64,000 nt of DNA from Dysidea avara (GCF_963678975.1 NC_089280.1:20637863-20701862), one strand, 5' to 3'; counted from the stretch's first letter, positions 1-12,345 are shown. Program-made: numbers and translations. The notes: generated by a model from the sequence alone, not told the origin.

Positions 1-1245
1 TTAAAATGTCTTTCATCAGGTGTGGACGCCATAGTTGGGTGCAATAGAGCAGCTGAGATCGAACCATTGAAATATATAATGTGACCAATGTAGAAGCAGA
101 ATGGGTAGAAGCAATAGTACGACGTCACTAGTATTAGTCCCAATACCTTGTATGCACGAGCAGAGATTGATTTGTAGTGTTTGTCCCAACTTAGATTCTC
201 AGATAATATGAGCCCTAAGTCCTTGTGTGAGTCATTATGTGGTATAGTAATATCCGAAATGGTGTAGGTGGTTTCAAACTTGCATTTAAATGATAAATGT
301 ACGATTTTTTTTAGAATAAAATTCAGATCTGTCTCTCTGGACCAAGTAAATAAAGCGATGATATCTTCTTGCAGAGCGATGTAGTCAGATGTAGTACAGA
401 TGTGCATGAAACATTTGGTATCATCGGCAAATTTTAGGAGTTGGCTTTGGTGTATATATGATGTCATGTCATTTATATAAATTAGAAATAGCACGGGGCC
501 AAGTATGCTGCCCTGGGGCACACCTGAGAGAACTGGCAGTAAATCGGAGTAACAGTTGTTAATGCAAACACGTTGATATCGATCAGTCAGATATTCCCTG
601 AACCAAGCCCAGAGTGTACCAGTTATTCCAGCAGACCAAAGCTTGTTGAGCAAGATGGCATGAGATATGGTATCGAAGGCTTTACTGATATCGAAGTACA
701 CCACATCAGTTTGTGAGGGGCTGTTAATTATGTAGTCTAGGAAAATTAGCATTTGTTGTAAGGTTGAACAGTTTTTAGTGAAACCAAACTGAGAACAACT
801 AATATATTTACTAATGTGAGTGATAATTTTGTTGTAGATTAGTCTTTCAAGAACTTTAGATGTGTTGGATAGGAGCGAGATGGGACGATAATTTCTTACA
901 GAACAATGGTCGCCAGCTTTGAAGATAGGTATTACTTTGTGAATTTTCCAGCTAGAAGGTAAGGTGGCATGACGTAGTGACATGGAAAACAGATGATGTA
1001 GTGGCTCACACAGAGGTCCAGCACAGCTGTGAAGTACTTTAGGAGCAATTCTGTCAATGCCGCAAGATTTCTCAACATCTAATGAAATGAGAGCTTCAAA
1101 AACATCAGTGACAGTAATAGTTATGGAGTTTAAGGATTCATGTGTGGCTGGGTAATTGTCATGGTTTGCTGGTGAAGATGAATTGTGAAAAACAGAGTGG
1201 AAGTATTGATTAAACAAATTGGCCTTGCTGGTTTGTCTTTGCTAT
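1..1245 (-). mobile_element. Non-LTR retrotransposon (LINE) reverse transcriptase, 5'-truncated, running off the left edge
   Basis: Reading the minus strand from about 1245 to 1 gives one frame with no stop. It contains the landmarks of a LINE reverse transcriptase in order: KANLFNQYFHSVF at the entry (about 1235), NYRPISLLSNTSKVLERL (about 890), FDISKAFDTISH (about 690, finger/palm motif), SGVPQGSILGPVLFLIYIND (about 525) and the catalytic FADD (about 427-437). The C-terminal signature LYISMVRSQLLYCTQLWRP (about 75-20) is present but in another frame, so there is an indel between about 140 and 80. Upstream of 1245 the frame is lost; the 65-residue frame at 1210-1407 may be the tail of the endonuclease-RT linker. 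The motif set fits the CR1/L2/jockey group. The endonuclease domain is missing, as expected of 5' truncation. The 3' end lies outside the window, so the tail and target duplication cannot be seen. Confidence 0.9.
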
Positions 1246-1651
1246 GGCTGGCAGCCCTCTTCCCTGCCTTCTAGTTGTGTTTGCGGGAAACCAATGACTG
1301 TTGAGCATGCTTTTAGTTTTAGCTGTTGTTTTCAATTGGTGGTAATGAACTGTGGGATATGATATCACTGCTACCTTGCTGTCAGAAGTCTTCCACAATG
1401 TTAGCACTGAACCAATAGTACAACCTTCATTGGGAGAACAATTCCACTACAGATCTGCTAACGGTGCATGGCTTGATGTGAGTGCTGAGAGATTTGGGAA
1501 TAAGATATGAAGATGGCCTTTTTGATTTAATCCTTTGGCTACCTCTTATGCCTCCCCTTTGGCCCAATGCTGTAATATATATCGTCGAGCTAAACTAGAT
1601 AAGAAGAGAATGTATAATGAACTCGAGTGAGTGTTTTCCTGCTCTGGTGGG

Positions 1652-2003
1652 CAGGGCCGCCCAGAGAAATTAAGGGGCCCAGGGCAAAGAGTTAAAGTGG
1701 GGCCCTTCACCCAAGCTGTATATTGAAGACAAAAAAAAAAAAAAAAAAAAGTCACAACCTACTAACAATGACAATAACTACCCATCACCAACCATATCTC
1801 CTTATCTATAAGCTTGCTACACTGCTCCTCTGAAGAATACTGTGACTGCTCTATTAGAGTATTTAGATCTGACTGTTCTATTAGAGTATATCGATCTTTT
1901 AAACAGGTATTCAGGGGGCCCTTCACGGGGCCTCCTGGGGCCCCTCTCAGGCTGGGGCCCGGGGCAAAATGCCCCAGTTTTGCCCCCCCTGTGGGCGGCC
2001 CTG
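1652..2003. mobile_element. hAT-type MITE with perfect 8-bp target-site duplication
   Basis: The ends are inverted: CAGGGCCGCCCA at 1652 and TGGGCGGCCCTG ending at 2003. Both are flanked by the identical 8-mer CTGGTGGG (1644-1651 and 2004-2011). An 8-bp duplication with CAGGG-type ends is the hAT superfamily signature. The 352-bp interior is G/C-rich, contains an A-run at 1730-1750, and includes two tandem copies of the 18-bp GACTGYTCTATTAGAGTA motif (1844, 1871). The short open frames across it on both strands are not genes. Confidence 0.85.
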
Positions 2004-2011
2004 CTGGTGGG

Positions 2012-3195
2012 ATTGGTCCAGCTGCAACTGTTGTCTACAAAAGGCTTGCAACACTGATCTCTGAGAAACATGGTCATCCTTATAGTCATGCAGATACTGT
2101 TTTGGTAAATTTTCTTATTCATTACTTCGTTCTGCAGTGATGTGTATAAGAGGATCCAGATCAAACCATCACAGGTGTAAGTTACAAGATCCAGCTATTG
2201 ACTTGGCCTGTTTGGAATTGGAATAATTTTGCGATGTAATTCTTTTTTATTTGTAATGGTCAATAATAATAATACTTATAAAAAACTGTACACCTTTTCC
2301 AGCAGAAAGCATGTGATTATCAATGATGAAGTTACATGGGTCTTTTCAAACTCAGAACATTGGTACACATAGAATCAACAACGACAAAGAGTACTTTTCA
2401 CAAATCCAGTCCGGTGGAATACCAGAGTTCAAATGAGGGACCTTCATACTAAACACCCAAATCCTTAATCACCAAGCCACCATCATCATGGTTGTTCGTC
2501 TTGTTTAATTTCTACTTTGTAAATGAAAACATTAGCTTAATGGTAAGTTTATATTTTATAATTTCCAATGGAAATTCTAGAATATTCTTTGTATGTTCCA
2601 TTAGAATTCCTCAAAAATGTGCTCTTTATCAACATGCAATGCAATTATAACTTCTGTCTAATAATCATCATTGTGTCTGTAGAAATGTGCAAACCCAAAG
2701 CCATCTGAGCACAAAAAATCACAAAAGCAGTCAAGCTGTAAGGAAGAGTGCAGCCTTCAAAAGCCTAGTGAAAGAATAACAGTGGTGGCAAAGAAATGAC
2801 TGCAATGATGTTAATGCTATAATTTATCATAAATGTTGTGGGATATACCTATATTATAAATGTTATTAGGTAAAGTATTTACCCACTGTTGGTGAATACA
2901 AATGGTTGAATTACAATGTATTGTCAATCATAGTCTTCAATGTATGTGGTGCTGCCTGCCAAACTAACGATGTATCAATTGTATATCAGTACCCAATTGA
3001 TTGTAATTCATAACAATCTACTATACACTGTATGATTTCACCATTACTTAACTAATGAGACACATTGTATGACTTTTTGTTAAATCAAATGAATACAGAG
3101 TACATGAAACCTGAAGAAAATATACAAGTGTACAAAATGTTGTGTAGAATGAAGTCCATATCAAATCAATGCCACACTGAGCTGTTCTTATTATT
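2012..3195. other. Intergenic; one tRNA-like SINE remnant, otherwise nothing recognised
   Basis: No reading frame of substance and no exon-like segment is visible. The only structured element is the tRNA-like stretch at 2420-2492, listed separately. The last 250 bases are AT-rich sequence flanking the 3' end of the cysteine-repeat gene; part of this flank is duplicated at about 11900-12020. Confidence 0.5.
2420..2492 (-). repeat. tRNA-derived SINE head (remnant)
   Basis: The minus strand reads like a decayed Leu/Ser-type tRNA. An A-box-like GGTGGCTTGGTGATTAAGG is followed about 40 bases later by a B-box-like CATTTGAACTCTGG. The acceptor stem does not pair, so this is a tRNA-derived repeat rather than a working tRNA gene. 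Confidence 0.45.
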
Positions 3196-3817
3196 TTAGC
3201 ATTTCCAATAACATTTTCCTTGTTTCCTACAGCTGTACTGGCTGCTGTAGGAGCTACACACATTGTAGTAATAACTGAAATAAGATGAACAGCAAGACTT
3301 CCTTTCTCTCTGTGCTACACAGTAACACCGGCTCCTATCCAGATATGTGCCATAGGGACATTGACGACTGCAAACACACTGACACTTGTAGGGATCAAGC
3401 TTGTAATAACGAGGACACTTGCGATCACATGAACATGAACATTTGCCATAGTCAAGGCTGTAATACTGGGGACACCTACGGTCACACACACATTGACATT
3501 TGTATGGATCTAGCCTGTAATAAGGAGGACACTTGCGGTTGCAGGTACACGAGCACTTGCCATAATCAAGACTGTAGTACTGAGGGCATTTACGAGCACA
3601 TATGCATTTGCAGCTGTCCCAATCATAATAGTATGGACTTTTGCATCTGGAGTAACTGCTGTATTTACATTTTCTTCCATAGTCATCTTTATAAGTAGCT
3701 TCTGAAACCTGCTGAAGAACAATAATATAGGCTTAGGTTAAAGTATAGGATAATACTTACCCAAATGCAGCAGAAGACAGCAACAATCATCACCGCAGCT
3801 TGCATTGCACCAGCCAT
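3196..3817 (-). CDS. Secreted cysteine-rich tandem-repeat protein, two exons
   Basis: Exon 1 is 3761-3817 (ATG at 3817, 19 codons) and exon 2 is 3196-3708 (170 codons plus TAA). The 52-bp intron has a GTAAGT donor and a CAG acceptor in phase 0. The protein is about 189 residues. Residues 1-19 are a hydrophobic signal-peptide-like leader (MAGAMQAAVMIVAVFCCIW). From about residue 28 there are five to six repeats of roughly 24 residues on the pattern C-x-R-x-CPxYYxLDxxKCxC, followed by a tail with CCSSYFSYYY and a final Cys. Paired cysteines and YY/LD in each unit imply repeated disulfide modules. The pattern is loosely like the CxCxC repeats of Balbiani-ring-3/VEGF-C tails, but I do not recognise the family. 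A TATA box lies about 70 bases upstream. The opposite-strand 137-residue frame is a shadow of the repeats. A broken duplicate lies at 12027-12345. Confidence 0.8.
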
Positions 3818-3885
3818 ATTGCACTGTACCAACAAGAGTTATAAACCCTTTTACCAGTGTACATGCATTCTACACAGAGCATACG

Positions 3886-3895
3886 GCTTTTATAG
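3886..3895 (-). promoter_or_regulatory. TATA box of the cysteine-repeat gene
   Basis: The minus strand reads CTATAAAAGCC about 70 bases before the ATG at 3817. This leaves room for a 5' UTR of about 40 bases. It is a canonical TATA motif in the right place and direction. Confidence 0.6.
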
Positions 3896-3999
3896 ATCAC
3901 AAGAGATGGGGCTTCATAACAAACCATAGATATGCAGGAAATATTTGTTGCTAAACAGTCACTCCATTTAGGACTGTGATATTACATGACAACATGTTG

Positions 4000-5200
4000 T
4001 GTTCAGGTGTGTACATGGTTTTATTTACTATAAGACAACTCCTTGATTTCAAAATCCTAATGTGATTTCTGTGTTTCACTGAAATGTTCCTATCCTTCCA
4101 GCTCTTTAACCACTAGTAGCCAGTGCTATAACATGATGTCATGTTTGTTGGTGTTGTGAGTGCATTAGGTTTATAAATTTGATTTGGTGTCAGGCAACTC
4201 CTTGATTTCAACATCATTATTGTGATACTGGCTGGTTTCATTAAAGTGCCCCTAACCCTTGCAATTGGCAGTCCCGACAGGGTACTAACTACCAATCTAA
4301 TCACTGTAAAGCTGAGTAGAAGTTTCTAATGCCTTATTTTAATTATAATTATTCCAGTTGTAATATGGCTGATTTTCTGACATCCAGTCACATGACTCAC
4401 ATTTCTTATAGTGATGAAAATGTTTGGGATGCGTATGTATGTATGTATGTGTATGTATGTACAGACAGAGGCAAGAGATCATAACTGACATATTGAGGTT
4501 TCTATACATAATATATGTCACACTATCTAATAAGCCTTTCAATATAATATCTGCTAGGACCAAGCTCATTACATTCTATAGTTTTGCCATTTTGTGGCAC
4601 TTTAGCTATAAGTGTGTAGTGAATGTGTGAATCTATGTGCATAATGCCATTGGTATACAGTTGTGTACTTAAACACATTGACATTGCTCAATGCTTTTGT
4701 CAGGGAATATTGTGTTTAGTTTTCTTAACTGCACCTGTTGTTTTTGTTTTGGTTCAAGGATTGGCATATTGAACTAAACTAATAATATAATTATGTAGTT
4801 ATAATAAAATTGGCATATAAACTCAGACTAATATGATTATATACACTCAGTTTAATAGTGTATAGAAACCTTATATGCTTTTCAAAGGTAATAACAGAAC
4901 AATTATATATAATAGAAGATAATAAATGAATTCAGGTTTCATCTGGTATGAGTAAAGCTAGAATTTCAACATCTAGTGGTATTCTGCAGGTATCCTTATA
5001 ATAGAATAACAATTTTGAAACTGCCTACAAGTAGCTATACGTATACATAGATTTTAAGTAGCTACACCAGGCAATCAATCAAATAACATGGATAGTTACT
5101 CACATGTAAATTCTTTAATAGTATTAGTTCAGATTTAAGATATTTTCATACTGCATGGCTACAGCTGATTATAATGTACAAAATAATAATAATTACCGGC
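4000..5200. other. Intergenic; local duplication and TATG microsatellite, no gene seen
   Basis: Two diverged copies of a roughly 100-bp segment lie next to each other (about 4020-4120 and 4185-4300), both beginning ACTCCTTGATTTCA. A short TATG/TGTA microsatellite occupies about 4434-4462. The small frames here are AT-rich and not convincing. Confidence 0.4.
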
Positions 5201-5214
5201 TTAGTTAGGTCACT

Positions 5215-5430
5215 GCAGTATTAAGATAAATAAAAGTCTAGTTGACTTTTACTGAAATAGTCCAATAACTTGTGGAGGGAGGTCATTCCATTCTCTTATT
5301 GTTCTAGGGAAGAAACTATATTAATGCAGGCATCATTCTGACATGTGTGAAGTGTTAGGGATTGATGGTGATTTGTGGAATGGGGATAAAGTAACTAGGA
5401 AATTTTAGAGCCATAATACCTTTTACAAAG
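5215..5430 (-). mobile_element. LINE ORF2 3'-end remnant, heavily decayed
   Basis: The minus strand encodes YSFFPRTIREWNDLPPQVI at about 5310-5255, the typical C-terminal end of CR1/L2-type reverse transcriptases. It is preceded in another frame by SLTLHTCQNDA-like residues, the usual text just upstream. Stops and frame changes show that it is dead. It may belong to the same family as the element at the left edge, but the shared region is too short to tell. Confidence 0.6.
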
Positions 5431-6811
5431 ATGTTTTAGCATGGGGGCATGGGCCAATTAAGAGTACACTATATAGCATGATGGTACGTAACACTATGAC
5501 TGTAATGATAGTCATTGAATATTAGAGCTCTCCTGTGAATATGTTTCTAATTTTGTATGTGTTTAGCCAATATAAAAGCAGAGTTTGATATCAAACAGCT
5601 GTAGCTTGTAGTTATATTTGATAAGGGATTTCTTTAAGCTTAAGGGGGCAAGCAACCATGTCCTATGGCTTCCATGAATAAAGTTATGTGTTTTATATGA
5701 AGCTGTAAAACCGCCACAGATATTGTTCTCCACCTGATGAATAACACATGTTGTAGTTGAGACATTAAACATCTGTTTAGAGCAAATCTGATTGAAATCC
5801 TATAAATTATGTGCAAATTATGGCATGGTTACAAAACAATGGAATTTTAGCACTAAAATCAATTCTCCTCCAACAGCTAATTGTGAAACTCCCCAAAAAT
5901 TCTTATAGTAACATTATCTTTAAAAGTATGGAAACAAATTTTTAGGAATGACTGCTATGGCTTCAACAGAGAAGAGTACTGTTTTTCATAGAAAATTTAG
6001 AGAGTTCAATAGCTCAATTGATAAAATACTTCGAAAACTTACTTCCGTACTTTTGTTACAAACATACTTGGGTAGCAGCTAGATGACAAAGTTTAAGAAG
6101 CGTAGAATTAAAACTGTGAGACTAGATCCAAAATTTGTGGAATTATCATTCTTTAGGTCTAAAATACTAAACTGAGTCTTAAAGTTAGTACTTCTAACTG
6201 GAGATGGTGATTTTAATTATCACAAACACATCTGATACAAAAGGGGACGGAAAGCAAGCACAGATCAATGAAACTAAGACTTTACATGTGAAGCCATAGG
6301 AATTAGTAGTGTGCCCCCTCAATTGACAATAGAACAATTATTATTTTGTTAATTTGATTGCTCTATACCAAATTAACAAATTATATGATTAAACAACTTG
6401 TTTTGTTTCTGTACATGACACATTTTCAGATAATTTTGTTTATAATAACACAATTAGCTAGTGGGGTCATGTATTGAAATTGTTATAGGTGTACATGTAA
6501 TTCGGACTTGTTGTAAATAAAAATTATTACGAGGACTAAAGGAGCCAGGTCAAATGGTCATGCATATGCTTGACCTGAGTTTCTTAAGAGTATGATACAC
6601 AATAATATTGGTGAACTTCCTCACTAGCATGCATGTCTGTATCAAATGTACATTAATTTTCAAGAGCTATAGGACAATATATACAAAAGCAATAATAAAC
6701 GTATACATTTATGTATGCACACATGCATAACTTCTATTTAGGTAACTCTTTGAAATTCATATCTCTGTCATATTACTCTACCATGGCATAGGATAGGATC
6801 AGACAAATGCA
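5430..6811. other. Intergenic; no gene or named repeat recognised
   Basis: This is AT-rich sequence with only short, compositionally biased frames. I see no splice-flanked exon, no RNA gene and no inverted repeat that stands out by eye. Confidence 0.4.
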
Positions 6812-7056
6812 ACTGCTTGAAGTTTCTTAGTTTACTAGAGTGGTATATCCCCAGTATATGGAACAGTTAATTGTTTGTTATTTTAGTAGTTTTTCAGTAA
6901 ACCTGCATTCACTGATGTTTTACTGAGAGTTTAAAACTTAGTAAAACAATTATGTTCCATATACTTAAAGTTACTGACATTTTACTATCAGTATAACTGG
7001 ATACAACTACAGTAAAGCAGCTTAACAACTTAGTAAACTAAGAACTTTCAAGCAGT
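6812..7056 (+). mobile_element. MITE family A, copy 1
   Basis: The ends are inverted copies: TTCTTAGTTTACTA near 6824 and TAGTAAACTAAGAA near 7031. The similarity extends outward (ACTGCTTGAA / TTCAAGCAGT) to about 27 bp in all. The interior carries further short matches to TTTACTGAGAG and GTAAAACA. A second copy in opposite orientation lies at about 11593-11815. Confidence 0.7.
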
Positions 7057-8794
7057 GTGCATGCTCACATGCGTGCTCACACACACACTCATTCTTTCAT
7101 GTGTGCATATGCATTATGTACAGATCAAGTACCATTAAAAATGTGTGGCTAATCTATTGTCTAGCTATGGTCAAATGCATAGATGGAGTTGTGTGTTTGT
7201 GTTTGTTTGTGTAGACTGATTGGTATGAAGAGTGGACACGTGTGCTTTGATTCCAGAGGGTCGAGTATAGCTACAAAGATGCCAAATTTCAAAATGGTTT
7301 GTAGGCTAGCTAATTTCATTTCTGAGATATGGTTTTTGAGGAATCAGTTCCCAAAATGGTTTAACAGGAACGTACTATAGCACCATGATCATGAGTTACA
7401 TGTTTGTGACTCCCTATAGTCACAGGCTTCTCACAGGTCCCTAGTGGGCCGGGTAGCATTTACAGAATTAAGAATGAGTAGTGCACAGGTGTCCCACTGT
7501 TGCAGCATGGATAGGTGTGACCATGCATAATTATGACAGTTGAAGGTTTATCTTTTAGAGAGTGTGTGTATTCATGTTTGTAACACATAATAATAATAGT
7601 TGAAGGCCTGTCTACTATCATGTTCGGTGCATGGAGCCAGATCAGGTCTGTACCACACATCAATGCATTGTAGATATGTACACTGTGACTTTTCTGCTAT
7701 TGTGGGTATACACTAGCCACATATATGAAGCTGCAGTGTAAGGTGAAGCTAGTACAGGTAAATAAATAAATGCCATTACACTTTGAGTAATCTATGCACT
7801 CTAAAAGAGCTGTTACAATATATTTGGATCCCCCCCCCCCAAAAAAAAAAAAATTGGACCCCCTGGTCCACTTTTTCTTGAAATAGTTGAACCCCTCTGA
7901 AATATTTGAACCCCTCTGAAATATTTTAGCCCCTACAAAATTTATTATTAACATGATTTGCATGCATTCCAAGGGGGATCCAGATATTTTCAGCTGAAAT
8001 AATTGATCTCCCCATCTATATTATCCTTGCCCTTAACTGTTGCATTCAGCTAACCATACCAGTTTCTTTTATTATGAAAAGTGACAATCATAAAGTGTCT
8101 AACTATACTATTTCTCTTATGGGCTGCCTCTGCATGCCGACACTTTGCCCACTGCTGTCAGTTTTCAACATTGATCCATGCAATGTGATGCAAAGTGCTT
8201 ACTATGTAATTCCACCTGTCTTACTACAGCAAAATTAATGTTTAAAATGGTTGTTTGAAGTCAGCAGAGATACACTTACCATCACAATAAAGTGCTACAT
8301 ATATTCTAGCTACAAAACTCATTAAAATGTTTGTTAATTTTTTAATAAATGCAGACCTACAGAACTTCTGAGCTAGTTATATTGAAGCACCTTAAGCAAC
8401 AATTCCAATATCCATACTAACAACGTGCTATTGCCCAAATATTATTCAGTTCACTGCTATGAAAATGTGATGGTAGAATTGACTTGTCCTCTGGACTTTG
8501 TACATCATATACAATCAGCCCTTTCCAGAAAATAATTCAAAGTAGAGTACTTGCAATTGCTGCAGAGATTCTAATTCAAAAATAGCTATTAAGTTATAAT
8601 TACTATGAGGCAATTGGAATTACATTGGCCACTATCACCCAGTCTCCTTGAACAATCTGCTGGATTAACAGCTTCTTTCATGTTGTTTGTCAAGAAGATG
8701 TTGAATGATGCTGCCTATATAATAGATTTCATCTTCTGAAAGAATTTTCATCGCTAAATTATGCAAAGAGTGGGTGGACTCAGCCAACCATACT
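7057..8794. other. Intergenic; homopolymer run and short direct repeats, no gene seen
   Basis: A C-run followed by an A-run lies at about 7831-7852. It is followed by two tandem copies of a short unit containing CCCCTCTGAAATATTTGA (7893-7930). The remaining sequence shows no supported exon or RNA. Confidence 0.4.
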
Positions 8795-10366
8795 GCAGGG
8801 GCGGATATAGGATTTTTAAAAGGGGAGGCTAAGCTTAACAGGGATATAGGCAACTAGCCAGACGTTAAAAGATACCAAGCCTTCTCACAAGGCCCTATAG
8901 TGTTAAGATTCGGCATGTGTATATAGTATCCATGGTCAACTTAACTATTTGGAATATTGACTAGCACACTAGGCAATCTAGACATGCTCCCAGGAAATTT
9001 TTGAAAATTAGGCCCTCTAAAGGTATTGTTTTTAGCAGTTTTTCAGTGGAAAATAATGGTTTTTATATCATTAAAAATTACTTTTCCATTAAACCAAGAC
9101 TGATTGCAATATGCATTGAGTAGCTATCATGCATGCATGATAATCTTTTCATTTGTAGCTACCAAGCTTTTAGATAAAGCTATATAGCTATATGCCATAA
9201 TGCATCAGCTACTCTTAGCCTTGCTCTAATCAGCTAAATCTGTGAGGTAGAAACATGTGTAGCTAATAGTAGTGTTGTTGAACGTCACGATTATCAGTAT
9301 GCATGCTCCTTAGCCTATAAACTTTGTTAGCCATACCACCAATAAAGTGTACTGAAAAGCAGAATGCAGTAAAGGGTACTAGTACCTATTAGCTAGTCCA
9401 CTGGCAATCCTTAGCAAAGTGCAACTATATTTGCATTTATGGGCTTTCTGAATTTGCTGTCGTGATAGTCACTTATTTCTAGATCTGCCAGGTTAGAAAG
9501 ACTGATCTATAGCTAGCAACAATTGCCAGCACCATAACCCACAACATGGGGTCATATCAGAAGGTAACTGTTACATATTTTACATTCATAGACAAAAGTG
9601 GGTGAATATGCTATATAGCTGCCTTATGAGACTGTAAATTACCAAAAGACTACAGTTTGCTAAATGGCTGAGTTGGTAGCTAAATATTATACTGAAGCTG
9701 ATAACTCTAACCAATTAAACCAACTAACCTTTTGAATCATATAATTCATTTTAAAATATAAAAACCACACTAATCACCTCTTATAGCTACAGTGGAAGAC
9801 ACTGCTAATTATCGAAATAAAACAAAACTCACAATTAAACTTGACACAATCAAAACCTGTTTCATAGAAGAACTCTTGAGGAAAAAGAAGCTATACTCTC
9901 CTGGAACAGAGATGAATAATAGATATAGTTACTTAGACATTATTTAATTGGTAGCGATGCATAGTTCCTGAAATAAGTCTGCTTTTGATACACATAGAAG
10001 ATTTAAGGTTTTATTAGCCAAGTACTAACTTGGAAAGGAAAGGGGGGCTACAGCCCCCTTAGCCCTCCTAAAGTTATTATCATATCAAGCTTAAACTTTG
10101 CCAGAACATGCATTTGGTCAAGTAGATTATAAACAGGAGTTCAAAAAAATGCACAATTGTGTCAGGTCATCACTGATCTGGTTACAAAATAATGTAAACA
10201 ACCAAGTATAAGTTTGAAGTAGTACAGTGGTCCTCTCCATTATCCAGTCACTGATTATCCGAATGATCTGTTATCCAAACTGTATAAGTGACTGTTCTAT
10301 TACACCATTTTGCCTAAAGTGTATGTTCTGTTAGAGTATTTTAATTCTGTATACAAATCCGCCCCT
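8795..10366. mobile_element. Possible hAT-like element with CAGGGGCGGAT ends
   Basis: CAGGGGCGGATATAGGATTT at 8795 is mirrored by AAATCCGCCCCT near 10355-10366, inverted ends of the kind seen on many hAT elements. I could not find a matching 8-bp duplication, so the two ends may belong to different insertions. No transposase frame remains inside. A block of AGCCCCCTT-like sequence at about 10040-10075 may be a nested end. Confidence 0.35.
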
Positions 10367-11154
10367 AAATTACTTAATATAATAACTGTATTTTACTGAT
10401 GTATCGAAATTTTATTCTAACCACACCATGCCCACACAGGTCCTTTACATTGTGGTCCTGTTTGGTCACATGCATCCAAAAATTTACCCGTTATTTAATT
10501 CTTTTTTTTGTATTTGTACACATTCAGCATCATTAATTGTGACCGGATTTGTGAATGGTACCTTTTCCACACATTTTACATGTAAGCAAACAAAATCTTA
10601 TAGTTCAAAACAACAGGTCAAAATTTGTGTGTGAAAAAGGTATCGTATTTGCAATGATGGCATCATTTATCAATGATGGTTTATTCCCTTATATGTGCTG
10701 TGGGAGTATGGGAAACAAATAATTTCTTATGAAATGTTTTATTCCCCCTTCTATTGACTTCATTGACTGTAGGGGATTTCATTTAAATCCCCTTTTAAAG
10801 GTAAGGTTATTCAAGTGATATAAGCTACACAAAATGTAATTGTTATTGAAATCATGATCAGACAAACGTACACTCATGTAAATAAAAGATATACTCCAAC
10901 CCCATGCATGCAAAAGCAGCCAATTAATAATAATAGTGAATTTTTGATATAACTAAAAGTACATATCCCAGTGTAGTGGTCATACATCAGTATATAGGTA
11001 TAGCAACAGCTAGCTATATGTTATGAAACTTAAATGAATTTTGAATTCTTGTATGTGGTATAAATAGTGAAGAGCAACAATATATAGTGCTTGAGGTGAC
11101 TGTGATTTTATACAATAATCATTAGTATACACTACTTGAAGGTTCTTTGTTTAC
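10367..11154. other. Intergenic; no gene recognised
   Basis: Only short open frames are present. One diverged copy of the recurrent 18-bp motif lies at about 10289. Nothing else is supported. Confidence 0.35.
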
Positions 11155-11590
11155 CAGGGGTGGATCCAGGAGCTGGCAAGGGGAGGGGCACAAATAGGCT
11201 AAGTTGTAGGTGGTTGGGGAGAGCCAGATTAGTTGCTGCATTTTTGAAGCAGCAAATAATCACCTCTTAGTAGTGCCATTTTGGCCTTTGCAGATGGTTG
11301 TGAAGTCTTAAAAGCTGTTTTAAAGGCTCTGAATGTCTTAAGCAACAGCAATACGATAATTATTTTAGAGGCGCTTAATATGCACAAAAGCCGTGCTGGG
11401 TGACTTTCACTGTGACAGCTAGCTTGACTTTAATGCTTTAGTTTCAGACAAATTTGTAATAAATGCTAGTAAAATGTGCATATTTTCATGAGTTTTATAA
11501 AAAACTGATCTTGGCCTGACAAAGTTTCCACCAGGGGTGAGGGGGGGGGGGGGGGGGATTTGCCCCAAATGCCCGATCCTGGATCCGCCA
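11155..11590. mobile_element. hAT-like MITE with CAGGGGTGGATCCAGGA ends
   Basis: CAGGGGTGGATCCAGGA at about 11155 and ATCCTGGATCCGCCAT near 11576-11590 form an inverted pair. Flanking TTGTTTAC and TGGTTTAC match at 7 of 8 bases. The element holds a run of about 20 G at 11540-11558. It abuts MITE family A copy 2 on the right. Confidence 0.6.
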
Positions 11591-11592
11591 TT

Positions 11593-11815
11593 GGTTTACT
11601 ATGTTGCTTTACTGTAGTTGTACCCAGTTATAGCTATCGTAAAATATCAGTATATGTATGGAACATATTGTTTCACTAAGTTTAAACTCTCAGTAAAATA
11701 TCAGTGAATGTAGGTTTACTGAAAAGCTACTAAAAGAGTAAACTATAAACTGTTCCCTATACTGGGGATATACCATTCTAGTAAACTAAGAAATTAAACA
11801 TTAAGCAGTGATACC
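11593..11815 (-). mobile_element. MITE family A, copy 2 (inverted relative to copy 1)
   Basis: The reverse complement of this segment follows copy 1 (6812-7056) nearly throughout: TTTACTAGAATGGTATATCC, the GTTTACTCTTTTAGTAG core, and a TTTACTGTAGTTGTACCC end. It keeps one intact end (GTAAACTAAGAA); the other end abuts the hAT-like MITE. Confidence 0.7.
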
Positions 11816-12026
11816 AGGAACAAAGAGCTGAGCTTTGATGTTCACCAGTTCTGCAGTATAGACACTATAATATTATATTGGTACAGTTTTAGCTAAGAGT
11901 GTATTATTGTCGATTCTTTGTTAAATGAAAATGAATACAGGCCATAATGTGAAATGTGCAAAGGTGGTGTATAACAAAGTCCATATTAAATCAATCCCAT
12001 AATGAGCTGCAATCAGCTGTTCTTAT

Positions 12027-12345
12027 TTAGCATTCCCAATAACAATTGCCTTGTTTCCTTTAGCTGTACTGACTGCTGTAGGAGCTGCACACCTTGTAAT
12101 AACTGAGATAAGATGAACAGCAAGACTTCCTTTCTCCCTGTGCTATGCAGTAAAATCAGCTTCTGTCCTGATATGTACCATAATGACATTGACGATTGCA
12201 AACACACTGACACTTGTAGGGATCAAGCTTGTAATAAGGAGGACACTTTAGATCACATGAACATTTGCCATAATCAAGGCTGTAATACTGGGGACACCTG
12301 CAGTCACATGGCATTTGTATGGATCTAGCCTGTAATAAAGAGGAC
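12027..12345 (-). pseudogene. Broken duplicate of the cysteine-repeat gene
   Basis: The minus strand repeats exon 2 of the gene at 3196-3708: CPQYYSLDYGKCSC and CPPYYKLDPYKCQC units and the same SCCSSY tail, ending at a matching TGC-TAA at 12027-12031. It is dead. A premature stop follows YQDRS (about 12156), a second stop lies in the tail (SSQYS then stop), and a frameshift near 12318 splits a repeat unit. The 5' exon with the signal peptide is missing. The non-coding 3' flank is duplicated too (about 11930-12026 against 3080-3195), so this was a DNA-level segmental copy and not a retrocopy. Confidence 0.8.

Noticed and set aside
1814..2164. Overlapping frames of 108 and 115 residues on both strands
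   Set aside because: They cross the right border of a hAT-type MITE with its target duplication and show no family similarity.
3285..3698. 137-residue plus-strand frame rich in Cys/Asp
   Set aside because: It is the complement of the cysteine-repeat exon on the minus strand, which has a leader, TATA box and intron.
8665..8853. Possible small gene on the minus strand
   Set aside because: Only 62 residues, overlaps the CAGGGGCGGAT element end, no homologous motif or splice support.
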